Assembly: GCF_014490725.1 (NCBI RefSeq) | Contig: NZ_JACOQL010000006.1 | Location: 1 to 64,000 of the forward strand | Direction: 5' to 3' | Source of the DNA: Paracoccus amoyensis | Lineage (GTDB): Bacteria > Pseudomonadota > Alphaproteobacteria > Rhodobacterales > Rhodobacteraceae | Length of the DNA: 64,000 bases | Shown here: piece after piece, positions 24,394 to 32,217 of the stretch | How positions within the stretch are numbered: the first letter of the stretch is position 1 | Layout of the letters: each line of letters opens with the position of its first letter | Program-made: the position numbers and the translations under genes | The notes under the pieces: generated by a model | Databases searched by the model: none | Seen by the model: the letters and a program-made list of their open reading frames with translations, nothing else | What the model was told of the DNA's origin: nothing

Positions 24394-24798
24394 TCAGCGG
24401 CTGGCGCTGTCGGCGGATTTGCGGGCCGCAGCGACGAGCGGGCTCGGCTTGTTCGTGGGCGCGGGTGCGCTGGCCAGAATGCCGCTGGCATCGCTCTTGG
24501 CCGCGAGGCTGTCGAGGATCTGGCCGCGCAGGGCGTCTGGGTTCACCCCGCGCCGGACGGCATCGGCGGCGTCCAGGGTGACGCCGAGCTGTGCCGCCTG
24601 GGCGCAGATCGACGCCACTTCGGCGGCTTCAGCGCGGATGGCGTCGGCATCGGTCGGAGCGGCAGCCGGTGCGGTGCCGGGCGTGGACGGTTCCGCTGCC
24701 GGTTGCTCTTCCGTCGGCGCGGCGGTTGCACCGGGCACTGCCGCTTGCGGGTCTTGCTGGTCCGGTGTCCGGGCATCTTCATCCGTCTGATTGCTCAT
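24394..24798 (-). CDS. nested scaffold protein (Nu3-like) from internal start
   Basis: An in-frame ATG at 24798 (Met328 of the protease) opens a 134-aa product, MSNQTDEDARTPDQ onward. AAGGAG lies six bases before it, the ideal spacing. The product is acidic and low-complexity at first, with a helical C-terminus, which is the make-up of phage scaffolds. The same nested layout is established for lambda C and Nu3. Separate translation is predicted, not shown. Confidence 0.75.
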   Translation of the reverse strand: MSNQTDEDARTPDQQDPQAAVPGATAAPTEEQPAAEPSTPGTAPAAAPTDADAIRAEAAEVASICAQAAQLGVTLDAADAVRRGVNPDALRGQILDSLAAKSDASGILASAPAPTNKPSPLVAAARKSADSASR

Positions 24799-25779
24799 GA
24801 TCATCTCCTTTTGGTTTCGGGGTGGTGAAAGGGTCTGGCGCGTCGGCGTTTGGCCGATCCGGACAGCCGGGCGGCTGAGACTGTCGGCAAAGGCGCGAAA
24901 GGCGGCGCGGGGATCGGCGACGGCATCGGCGAGACCGGCTTTGAGCGCCGCAGCGCCCCGGAAGATGGCAGCTTCGGTGGCCAGTGCCGCATCTTTGCCG
25001 AGCTTTGTCCCGCGCCCGGCGGCGACGGTCTCGGCGAAGAGGATGCGCAGATCCTCCAGCTCGGCCTGCAGCCGGTCGCGGATGCCATCAGGCAGGGCGG
25101 CATAGGGATTGGCATCGGCTTTTCTGGCCCCGGCATGGATCAGCGTTACTGCAACGCCTTTCTGGGCCAGCATGCCGGACATGTCGGTATGCATGGTGAT
25201 GACGCCGATGCTGCCCGCCGCCCCAGTGCGGGGCAGGGTGATGCGGGTCGCCTGCGAGGCCAGCGCGTAGCCTGCCGAGAGCGCATGTTCGGCGAGAAAG
25301 GCGTGCACCGGTTTTTTGGTCCGCGCCGCGCGGATGCGGTCGGCCAGATCGAAGGCCCCGGCGACCTCGCCGCCAAAGCTGTCGATCTCCAGCGCGATAC
25401 CGCGAATGGCCGGGTCATGGACCGCCGCATCGATCTGGGCGGCCAGCCCCTCATAGGAGGTCAGCCCGGAGCTCTGACCGATCCAGGCGCCGCGATGGAC
25501 CAGCGTTCCGGCAATGGCGATGACCGCAACGCCGTCGACGACGGGGAAGGGTGCATCTGCATCGCTGCCATGGCGCTGGGCGAGATCGCCGCCGATCAGC
25601 GAGGCGCAGGCGATTTGCCGCGCCGCTGTCTGATCGGGTTCGGCGACCGTCATGCCGTCAAAGCGAATTTCCTGCCCGGTGATGCGGGGTCCGAGGCTAG
25701 AGAGAAAGGCCAGCGCCTTGGCGGGGGCAATCATCAGCGGGGTGTCGAAGGCGCGCTGGGCGATCTGGGCATGATGCAT
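24394..25779 (-). CDS. S49-type prohead protease fused to scaffold domain (gpC-like)
   Basis: The 461-aa protein has an N-terminal S49 (SppA/gpC) serine peptidase. The substrate-side motif ALEIDSFGGEVAG and the nucleophile region HALSAGYALAS are visible, followed by GAAGSIGVI. From about residue 320 the sequence becomes charged, Pro- and Ala-rich and then helical, like a scaffold. A start codon with its own ribosome site lies inside, at the scaffold boundary. In lambda, gpC processes the prohead and shares its C-terminus with the Nu3 scaffold. The start overlaps the portal stop (TGATG). Confidence 0.9.
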   Translation of the reverse strand: MHHAQIAQRAFDTPLMIAPAKALAFLSSLGPRITGQEIRFDGMTVAEPDQTAARQIACASLIGGDLAQRHGSDADAPFPVVDGVAVIAIAGTLVHRGAWIGQSSGLTSYEGLAAQIDAAVHDPAIRGIALEIDSFGGEVAGAFDLADRIRAARTKKPVHAFLAEHALSAGYALASQATRITLPRTGAAGSIGVITMHTDMSGMLAQKGVAVTLIHAGARKADANPYAALPDGIRDRLQAELEDLRILFAETVAAGRGTKLGKDAALATEAAIFRGAAALKAGLADAVADPRAAFRAFADSLSRPAVRIGQTPTRQTLSPPRNQKEMIMSNQTDEDARTPDQQDPQAAVPGATAAPTEEQPAAEPSTPGTAPAAAPTDADAIRAEAAEVASICAQAAQLGVTLDAADAVRRGVNPDALRGQILDSLAAKSDASGILASAPAPTNKPSPLVAAARKSADSASR

Positions 25780-27299
25780 CAGCGGTCCTCCCCGGGATTG
25801 GCATCGTCATCGTCGGTGTCATCATCAGGGTCGGTGGCGCCGTCTTCGTCATCGTCCTTGCCGTCGCTGGTGTCGCGGCCATCACCAGCCGCCTCGCCCT
25901 TCGGCCCTTGCGCGGGCGATCCGGGGCGGCGGAAGTCGAGGCCCAGCGCTGCTTCGCGCTTGCGTTCCGCTGCGATCTCGCGGTCGACCTGTTCGGCGTC
26001 ATATCCGCGCTCGGAGATCGCTTGGCTGCGGGATTTGAGGCCCGCCTCGATCTGCAGGATCTCGGCCGAGGCATCCTTCATCGGATCGACCCAGTCCCAG
26101 CGCGTCGGCAGCCAGCTGACGGACTGGTATGCCCGCCGGTCGCGATCATAGCCGGGAAAGTCGATGGCACCGGACAGCACGGCCAGATCCATCCAGCGCT
26201 GCCAGACTGGTCGGCAGAGCTGATGCACGATGACGCTGTGCTGGATCGCCGAGACCCGGCGGCGGAAATCCAGCAATGCCACGCGCGTGTTGGAAAAGTT
26301 GCCGCGTGCGGCATCGCCGGTCAGGTATGGGTAGGGGATGCCCAGCGCGGCGGCGATCTGCAGCAGCGTCCGGTACTGGAAGGGCTCATAGGTCGATCCG
26401 GAATCCGGCGTCGCGGGGGTCGAGACATCCTCGCCCGGATCCAGACGCACGACCTGACCGGGTTCGACTTCCAGATCCTCATCTGCCGGTTCCAGTGGCG
26501 TTTCCGGGGCGGGCGAGGTGATGAACATGGCAAACATCGCCGCCGTCTTCTTCCGCTCCAGCTCGGCATCGTCATAGAGATCGAGGGTGAAGAGTTTCAC
26601 GATGGCAGGCGCGAAGCGCGACACCCCGCGCAGCTGTCCGGCTTCGACCGGGTCAAGGACGTGAATGATCTCGCTGGCGGGCACGCGGACCGTCTCGCCC
26701 ACCAGCCCCGGATCGGTAATGTCGCCCGGATGACGGCGGAGAAGGTGGTAGGCCACGCGCCGCCCGATGCCGTCGAATTGGATGCCCTGGCGGATCGCCC
26801 CGCCGCCCGGCAGTTCGCGGTTCAGGTCTATCGGCAGCATCTCCGAGGGCAGCATCTGCAGCTGCAGCGGTACCGACAGACCGTCGTCCGGTCTGCGCGG
26901 GCGTAGCCGCAGAAACACCTCGCCTGCCAGAAACAGTTCTCGCGCGGCGCGGCGCTGCAATCCGTAGAAATCGGTCAGCCCCTCGGCATCGGCCTCGTCG
27001 GTCCAGCGGAGCCAGAGTGTCTGCAGCGCCTCTTTCTGCGCGGCATCGGCGATGGAGGACGACGGTTTGATCCCGTCGCCGACCACATTGCTGGCGTAAG
27101 CCTCGACCGCCCCGCTGGCATAACCGTTGTTCCGCGCCAGCCAGCGGGCGCGGGCCGTGATGGTCTCGCCTGCACCCGCGATCAGCGTGTTCACATGGGC
27201 GCGGCTGGCGCGGAACCCGCGCAGGCGTCGGTGTGACTGCGCCGCATCGAACCCGCCGATGATCGCGCCGAGACGCTGGCGGATACCGTCAAACGTCAT
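25779..27299 (-). CDS. portal protein (lambda gpB family)
   Basis: The 506-aa protein is a lambda-type portal. Diagnostic parts are the N-terminal RASRAHVNTLIAGAGETITARAR-type region (RARWLARNNGYASGAVEAY), the VVGDGIKP motif, and LQMLPSEMLP. The C-terminal 40 residues are very acidic. It forms the dodecameric vertex through which DNA is packed. It lies 3 bp after the gpW gene and is coupled to the protease gene by a TGATG junction. Confidence 0.92.
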   Translation of the reverse strand: MTFDGIRQRLGAIIGGFDAAQSHRRLRGFRASRAHVNTLIAGAGETITARARWLARNNGYASGAVEAYASNVVGDGIKPSSSIADAAQKEALQTLWLRWTDEADAEGLTDFYGLQRRAARELFLAGEVFLRLRPRRPDDGLSVPLQLQMLPSEMLPIDLNRELPGGGAIRQGIQFDGIGRRVAYHLLRRHPGDITDPGLVGETVRVPASEIIHVLDPVEAGQLRGVSRFAPAIVKLFTLDLYDDAELERKKTAAMFAMFITSPAPETPLEPADEDLEVEPGQVVRLDPGEDVSTPATPDSGSTYEPFQYRTLLQIAAALGIPYPYLTGDAARGNFSNTRVALLDFRRRVSAIQHSVIVHQLCRPVWQRWMDLAVLSGAIDFPGYDRDRRAYQSVSWLPTRWDWVDPMKDASAEILQIEAGLKSRSQAISERGYDAEQVDREIAAERKREAALGLDFRRPGSPAQGPKGEAAGDGRDTSDGKDDDEDGATDPDDDTDDDDANPGEDR

Positions 27300-27302
27300 G
27301 GA

Positions 27303-27515
27303 TTAAAGCCCCTTCGTGGCGACAGTGCCCCAGCGCCGACGGCGGTTGGTGCCAGCGGCGCGGGCAATCCGGGCTTCCAGATCGGCGATGGCGGATGCCA
27401 GTTCGGCATCGGATCCATAGGTCAGGGTCTTGCCGTCATAGCTGACGCTGCGCAGCCCGCTGAACCTGGCTTCCTGCAGGGCTGATAGCAGCGCCCGCAT
27501 CCGGTCGATGTCCAT
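27303..27515 (-). CDS. head-tail joining protein gpW
   Basis: The 70-aa protein has the size and pattern of lambda gpW: a helix (RMRALLSALQEARFSGLRSV), a beta hairpin (YDGKTLTYGSDAEL), a second helix and a basic tail. It follows the terminase gene by 3 bp and precedes portal, which is the lambda order A-W-B. Confidence 0.88.
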   Translation of the reverse strand: MDIDRMRALLSALQEARFSGLRSVSYDGKTLTYGSDAELASAIADLEARIARAAGTNRRRRWGTVATKGL

Positions 27516-27518
27516 CTC

Positions 27519-29582
27519 TCACCTCATGAAACGCGGTGTGTAAGTCTGCCGCTTGCGGCGCGGTGTGGTTGGCGGGGCGCCCGCCTGACGGGCAGGCGGG
27601 CCATTTGTCGGCACGGACGGGTCATCGGCCTTCGCAGCCGTGCCACCCGCATCCGCTACTGGCGGTGCCACCCCGGCTTGTTCCTCCAGCTGCCGCCACA
27701 TCCGCTCGTCCCAGCGATCCGCACCCATGATCCAGGCGGCGGCGCGGGCATAGACGCGGGTATCCAGCGCCTCGTTCCGTTCGCGCAGCTTTTGCCATTC
27801 CTGCCTTGCATAGCCGCGCTTGTTCCTGACCGTGACCAACTGCTCGGCGACCAGCTGTTTCAGCCATTCGCTGTCGGCCCAGTCCGGCAGATGGATCATC
27901 CCCGGCGGATCGGGCTGGCCCGCCGCACGTTCTTCGTCCGTGGGCCGTTCCAGCCGCAGAAATCGATAGGTCTCGATCTTGAAAGTGGCGGTGGCCACCG
28001 ACCAGAGCCGGGCGCCGCGCCGCAGGCGTTTGCCGCCCACGGTCGCATCGACGAAGGTCGGCCCGGAAACCGGCGTCGCACGGTTGAAGCCCTCAAACCC
28101 CTTGACCGGCACGACCTGTTCGAACCCCTGTGCCCTCGCCCAGGCATAGACTGCCGCCGCCTCATAGCCGGTATCGATGGCCAATTTGGCAATCGGCATC
28201 ACCGCGCCATTGGCATGCTGCCATGTGCGGGTCAGAAGCTTCGTCAGTTCGGCCCATGCCGCCGGGCTGTCCGGACCGCCGGGGATGACGATGTGATCGA
28301 CGAGCCAGCTCTGCAGTCCTCGCCCCCAGGCCCAGATATCGACCTCGAACCGGTCTTTCTGGATATCGGCCCCGGCGGTCAGGAACAGACCGCCTTCGGG
28401 GATCTGCGCCGCGAACACTTCCCGCCGGTCGGCCAGCCGCTGCCATTCCGGTGCCTCGCCGCGTTCGACCCAGGTCTCGCCCAAGAGCGTGTTGCGCGCC
28501 GCGCGCAGCATCTCGTCATTGCCCTGTGCCGCCAGCCATTCCCGCGCGATCTGTTCCCAGCTCTTCCAGCCGATGGGCGAATAAAGCGCCGAAAGGTGAT
28601 AGCCGACATGATGCGGATCGGCGGCGACTGCTGTTGCCCGCCATTCGCCTGCCTCCAGCATCGCCGTCTTGTGATGCTCGGCGATCAGCGCCTCGCAGCT
28701 GTTGCAGGCATAGGCGGCGGTCTCCGGCCGACCCTTCTCCCAGCGCAGCCGTTCGAATTCCAGCCATTGCATCGCCCCGCAATGCGGGCAGGGCACGAAA
28801 TAGCGCCGCTGGTCCGAGGCCTCGAATTCCTGCTCGATCCGGCTCAGCCCCCGGATCGTCGGGGTCGAGACCAGGAACACCTTGCGGCGATGGGCGAAAG
28901 TGGTGCTGCGGGCCTCGGCCAGCGTCACCGGATCGCCCTCTTCGTCGGCCGAGGGCGGATAGGCGTCGATCTCGTCCAGAAACAGATAGCGCGCGGGCAT
29001 CGACCGCAGGCCTGTCGCGCTGTTGGCCCCGGTCAGCACCAGAATGCCGCCCGGGAATTCCTTGGACAGCATCGAATTCCCGGCATCGCGCGACCGCGCC
29101 GGGCTGACCCGTTCCCTGAGCGCAGGCGAATCCGAAATCAGCGGATCGAGGCGACCGCGCGAGGCACGCTTGGCCATCTCGACCGTCGGCAGCACCGCCA
29201 GCATCGGTCCCGGCGCATGATGGATGACAAAGCCGATCCAGTTGTTGCCCGCTTCCGTGGCGCCCACCTGCGCGGCCTTCATGAAGCTGATCCGCTGTGC
29301 CGGATGACCGGGCGAGAGCGCGTCCATGATCTCGCGCAGATAGGGGGTGCGGGCGGTGCGATAGCGCCCGGGCTCGGCAGCAGCGCGCGATGACAGCCAA
29401 CGGTGTTTATCTGCCCATTCGGACACCGTCAGATCGGGATCGGGCCGGATGCCGCGCGACCAGGCGCGCAGAACATCCTCGGCGCCGTCGAAACTCAGGT
29501 CGGGGCTGTGATCATCGCTCCCATCCTCGTCATTCAAGAGAAACCTTGAGCTCGGCGAGGGCGGTGAGCTGGTCTCGGACAT
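27519..29582 (-). CDS. terminase large subunit (lambda gpA family)
   Basis: The 687-aa protein is the packaging motor and nuclease. The ATPase shows FMKAAQVGATEAGNN as Walker A variant and YLFLDEIDAYPP as Walker B. A zinc-like C-P-H-C (FVPCPHCGAMQW, then a CNSC pair) follows, and the nuclease part contains GADIQKDRFEVDIWAWG and AIDTGYEAAAVY. The start at 29582 is preceded by GGAAG and lies 52 bp inside the small-subunit gene, which is the common overlapping arrangement. A longer frame upstream is out of character and is shadow of the small subunit. Confidence 0.92.
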   Translation of the reverse strand: MSETSSPPSPSSRFLLNDEDGSDDHSPDLSFDGAEDVLRAWSRGIRPDPDLTVSEWADKHRWLSSRAAAEPGRYRTARTPYLREIMDALSPGHPAQRISFMKAAQVGATEAGNNWIGFVIHHAPGPMLAVLPTVEMAKRASRGRLDPLISDSPALRERVSPARSRDAGNSMLSKEFPGGILVLTGANSATGLRSMPARYLFLDEIDAYPPSADEEGDPVTLAEARSTTFAHRRKVFLVSTPTIRGLSRIEQEFEASDQRRYFVPCPHCGAMQWLEFERLRWEKGRPETAAYACNSCEALIAEHHKTAMLEAGEWRATAVAADPHHVGYHLSALYSPIGWKSWEQIAREWLAAQGNDEMLRAARNTLLGETWVERGEAPEWQRLADRREVFAAQIPEGGLFLTAGADIQKDRFEVDIWAWGRGLQSWLVDHIVIPGGPDSPAAWAELTKLLTRTWQHANGAVMPIAKLAIDTGYEAAAVYAWARAQGFEQVVPVKGFEGFNRATPVSGPTFVDATVGGKRLRRGARLWSVATATFKIETYRFLRLERPTDEERAAGQPDPPGMIHLPDWADSEWLKQLVAEQLVTVRNKRGYARQEWQKLRERNEALDTRVYARAAAWIMGADRWDERMWRQLEEQAGVAPPVADAGGTAAKADDPSVPTNGPPARQAGAPPTTPRRKRQTYTPRFMR

Positions 29583-30123
29583 GGGCTTCCAGCACCCTCT
29601 GCAGCACCCCGGTACCGATGCTGATCGCTTCTCCGGTGGTCTTTTCCATCTCGGCCGACAATTCCGCCGCCATGATCGCGGCGACACGGGCGGGCCATGT
29701 CACCCAGGCATCGCGTTCCTGCCGGGCGAGGCGAAACACCAGCGTTTCGGCCCGGGCCCGGTCGACTAGCACACCCTTCTTCTTCTGGATGGCGATCTGG
29801 CGTTCCTGTGCCTGATAGACCGTCAGCGCTGTCCGGGCCTTCAGATAGGAGGAACTGTCGCCCGGGCCGGAGATTGACGGGGCGGCGAGACTGTCGGCGG
29901 GGCGGGTCGGTCTGTCCGGCACCGCCGCCTGCCGCGCCGTGCCAGCCTTGGACCGGTTCTGCTGGTCGGGATCGGTGGTGGCCGCGCGCCGGGCGTCCGA
30001 CGCCGCCGCATCGATGGAGCCATCGGCGAACAAGACCAGCCTGCCGCTTTTCCGCGCCTTCTGGATCGCTCCGCGCGACAGCCCGGCATGGGCGGCAAAG
30101 GCCCGCTCGCTCATGCCCTGCAT
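29530..30123 (-). CDS. terminase small subunit (Nu1-like)
   Basis: The 197-aa protein has an N-terminal DNA-binding helix-turn-helix (FAAHAGLSRGAIQKARKSGR, about residues 9-28), a low-complexity middle, and a C-terminal helical part with QKKKGVLVDRARAETLVFRLA as in Nu1-type subunits. It would bind the packaging site, expected close by, and recruit the large subunit. It is the first gene of the long late operon. The late promoter should lie in the 124-bp gap upstream. Confidence 0.83.
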   Translation of the reverse strand: MQGMSERAFAAHAGLSRGAIQKARKSGRLVLFADGSIDAAASDARRAATTDPDQQNRSKAGTARQAAVPDRPTRPADSLAAPSISGPGDSSSYLKARTALTVYQAQERQIAIQKKKGVLVDRARAETLVFRLARQERDAWVTWPARVAAIMAAELSAEMEKTTGEAISIGTGVLQRVLEAHVRDQLTALAELKVSLE

Positions 30124-30247
30124 GACAGACCCGTCCGAAGATGATGGTGATGTGCATCAGAAAGCACTGTTATTGCTCCGAATTCTCTACACTTCAGGAC
30201 GCCCCGGAGCGATGCTGCATCAACGAAACGCTGCACCGGAGACCGAC

Positions 30248-30475
30248 ATGACCCGCCAGACCGCCCGCACCAATGACGCCGCCCTTGCCGCCTTCATCGC
30301 GAAGAAAGCGGAAATCGACGCCATGCTGGCCCGGTTGCAGACCTTCAGCGAGGACCACTTCGGCGCCGATCCACAGCGGGTGAACTGGGGTCACGTCGGA
30401 AGCCTCGAATATCAGGCCCACCTGCTGAAGCAGATCAGCGATTTTGCCTTCGGTGAGGGCGAACACGCCGCCTGA
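30248..30475 (+). CDS. small conserved prophage protein of unknown function
   Basis: The 75-aa protein starts MTRQTARTNDAALAAFIAKK and contains DDHFGADP-like and NWGHVGSLEYQAHLLKQISD segments. I recognise the pattern as recurrent in alphaproteobacterial prophages next to DUF3489 genes, but not its function. A ribosome site (GGAGA, 6-nt spacing) supports the ATG at 30248. It is divergent from the terminase operon. Confidence 0.7.
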   Translation: MTRQTARTNDAALAAFIAKKAEIDAMLARLQTFSEDHFGADPQRVNWGHVGSLEYQAHLLKQISDFAFGEGEHAA

Positions 30476-30501
30476 CGCCACTGCGGATATCGACCGCTGA
30501 A

Positions 30502-30568
30502 CCCCGCCGGTAGCGGGGCCCGGCTCCGTAGAAGCCGACCGCGACCTGCGGCGGCGATGCACGGAGCC
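30502..30568 (+). promoter_or_regulatory. structured leader hiding the DUF3489 ribosome site
   Basis: Two hairpins fill the leader. The first is CCCCGC / GCGGGG with a 5-nt loop (30502-30518). The second pairs GGCTCCGT (30522-30529) perfectly with ACGGAGCC (30561-30568). The ribosome binding site CGGAG of the gene starting at 30573 lies within the 3' arm, so folding would block initiation. A protein, temperature or RNA could control opening; which one cannot be told. Confidence 0.6.
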
Positions 30569-30572
30569 CGTC

Positions 30573-31103
30573 ATGACGAAAATGACCGACACCCAGACCC
30601 TGATCCTGACCCGGGCCAGCGCACGGCCGGGAAATCTCGCCCTGCCGCTGCCCGAGGGGTTGCACGGCGCGGCGGCGAAGATGGCCGTCGGCCGGATGAT
30701 CAAGCTCGGCTGGATCGAAGAGGTCGAGGCCAATCTCCGGCGCGACGAGCCCCTCTGGCGCGAGACCGGTGACGGGCACGGCACGACGCTGATCGCCACC
30801 GAGGCCGGGCTGGACGCCATCGGCATCGAACCGGTGGTGGTCAGGACCATGGCGGGATTGCGGGACGCCAAGCCCGAAGCCATCGCCGCTGCCCAGCGCC
30901 CCGGCACGAAACAGGCGCAGTTGATCGCTATGCTGCAGCGCCCTGAAGGCGCGAGTATCGCCGAGATCGCCGAGGCGACGGGGTGGCAGCACCACTCGAT
31001 TCGCGGTGCCATCTCCGGATCGCTGAAGAAGAAGCTGGGCCTAACCGTGACCTCCGAGAAACTCGCCGAACGGGGTCGGGTCTATAAGCTGAGTTCTTCC
31101 TGA
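30573..31103 (+). CDS. DUF3489 domain protein
   Basis: The 176-aa protein has an N-terminal winged-helix-like half (LPEGLHGAAAKMAVGRMIKLGWIEEV) and the DUF3489 C-terminus (RPGTKQAQLIAMLQRPEGAS, then a helix-turn-helix WQHHSIRGAISGSLKKKLG). It likely binds DNA or RNA. Its ribosome site is in a stable hairpin, which hints at post-transcriptional control. It runs on the plus strand with the small gene upstream, opposite to both the late operon and the methyltransferases. Confidence 0.82.
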   Translation: MTKMTDTQTLILTRASARPGNLALPLPEGLHGAAAKMAVGRMIKLGWIEEVEANLRRDEPLWRETGDGHGTTLIATEAGLDAIGIEPVVVRTMAGLRDAKPEAIAAAQRPGTKQAQLIAMLQRPEGASIAEIAEATGWQHHSIRGAISGSLKKKLGLTVTSEKLAERGRVYKLSSS

Positions 31104-31115
31104 TCCGGCGCCGCG

Positions 31116-32213
31116 TCATCCATCCTCCAGCAGCTGATACGCCAGAGTTCTGAGCGCATGCGCGGCAACCAGCGGGACCACGCCATTGCCACAGAGGCGG
31201 AGCCTGTCCACCCTGTTGGCCAGCCCATCAGCGCCTCGACGAATAGCGGGTTCAAGGTCCGGCGCTGATCGGAGGTATCGGGACCAGCCATCTGCGTCGT
31301 GAGGACCTGGCGGCCAAGCAGGCCGTTCACCGGCGTGTTCGCCAGCGTCGTCGCCCCGTCCTTGTGATCGCGCGCCGTGGGCGTCATCCACATGCCCGCC
31401 GCATGGGTCAGATCGGCCGATTTGCGATTGCCCGTGCTCGGCTTGTTGCCATCCGTCGCCAGCGGGGTCGGCCATTGCGCCGCTGTTGTCGCAAGGTTCA
31501 TCCCGTGCCTGCCCGCTGCCTGCGACGGCGTCGGTCTCGTCTGCCGGTTCTCGTTGGCGCTGGCCCGGGTTGTCGGCCAGAGGCGCAGCATCTCCGTCCG
31601 GTTCCCGCCACTTGAGCGGGTGCCGGAGCAGGCGCGCGGGGTCGGCCATGTCGTCGCCTTCCCGGATGGCGAGGATGAACAGGCGTTCCCGACGATGGGG
31701 CGCGCCGACTTCCGCCGCCGTAAACAATCCTGCCGCAAGGCGGTAGCCCATGCCGACCAGTCCGCTGGCGACTTCGGGGAAGCCGAGGCGGAGATGATGG
31801 GCGACGTTTTCAAGGAAGACGAAGGGCGGCTCGACCTCGCCGATGATGCGGGCGACATGCGGCCAGAGGTGGCGCGGATCCTCGGCACCCCTTCGCTTGC
31901 CCGCCACGCTGAACGGCTGGCACGGATAGCCCGCAGAGACGATATCCACCGCGCCGCGCCAAGGCTTGCCGTCGAATGTGGCAATGTCGTCCCAGATAAC
32001 AGCCTGATCCAGGGCCGCGTCCGCCATCCGCGCCACGAGAGTGGCCGCAGCATATGTTTCCCGCTCGACATGGCCCACAGCTCGGTATCCGGGCAGGGCA
32101 AGGGTGAGGCCGAGATCGATCCCGCCCGCGCCTGAACAGAGGGAAAGCCCGAAGAGGCAGGTGTCGTCGGCCCCGGAACAGCGTCCGAGGGCAGGTAAAG
32201 CCAGGTCATTCAT
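31116..32213 (-). CDS. phage DNA (cytosine-5) methyltransferase
   Basis: The 365-aa protein has the C5-methyltransferase core: LFGLSLCSGAGGIDLG (motif I), GYPCQPFSVAGKRRG (motif IV with catalytic Cys), FLENVAHHL (motif VI) and HRRERLFILA (motif VIII), and ends GNGVVPLVA (motif X). No restriction nuclease is adjacent, so it is an orphan phage enzyme that probably hides phage DNA from host restriction. It lies just downstream of the ParB-methyltransferase gene and may be cotranscribed. Confidence 0.9.
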   Translation of the reverse strand: MNDLALPALGRCSGADDTCLFGLSLCSGAGGIDLGLTLALPGYRAVGHVERETYAAATLVARMADAALDQAVIWDDIATFDGKPWRGAVDIVSAGYPCQPFSVAGKRRGAEDPRHLWPHVARIIGEVEPPFVFLENVAHHLRLGFPEVASGLVGMGYRLAAGLFTAAEVGAPHRRERLFILAIREGDDMADPARLLRHPLKWREPDGDAAPLADNPGQRQREPADETDAVAGSGQARDEPCDNSGAMADPAGDGWQQAEHGQSQIGRSDPCGGHVDDAHGARSQGRGDDAGEHAGERPAWPPGPHDADGWSRYLRSAPDLEPAIRRGADGLANRVDRLRLCGNGVVPLVAAHALRTLAYQLLEDG

Positions 32214-32217
32214 GGTC

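Noticed and set aside
27678..29393. 571-codon plus-strand open frame opposite the terminase gene
   Set aside because: The minus strand encodes an unmistakable terminase; the plus frame has no motif or ribosome site.
7631..30123. A true gene transfer agent
   Set aside because: The tail genes are GTA-like, but the head is lambda-type and integrase, excisionase-like, replication and lysis genes are present, so this is a prophage.
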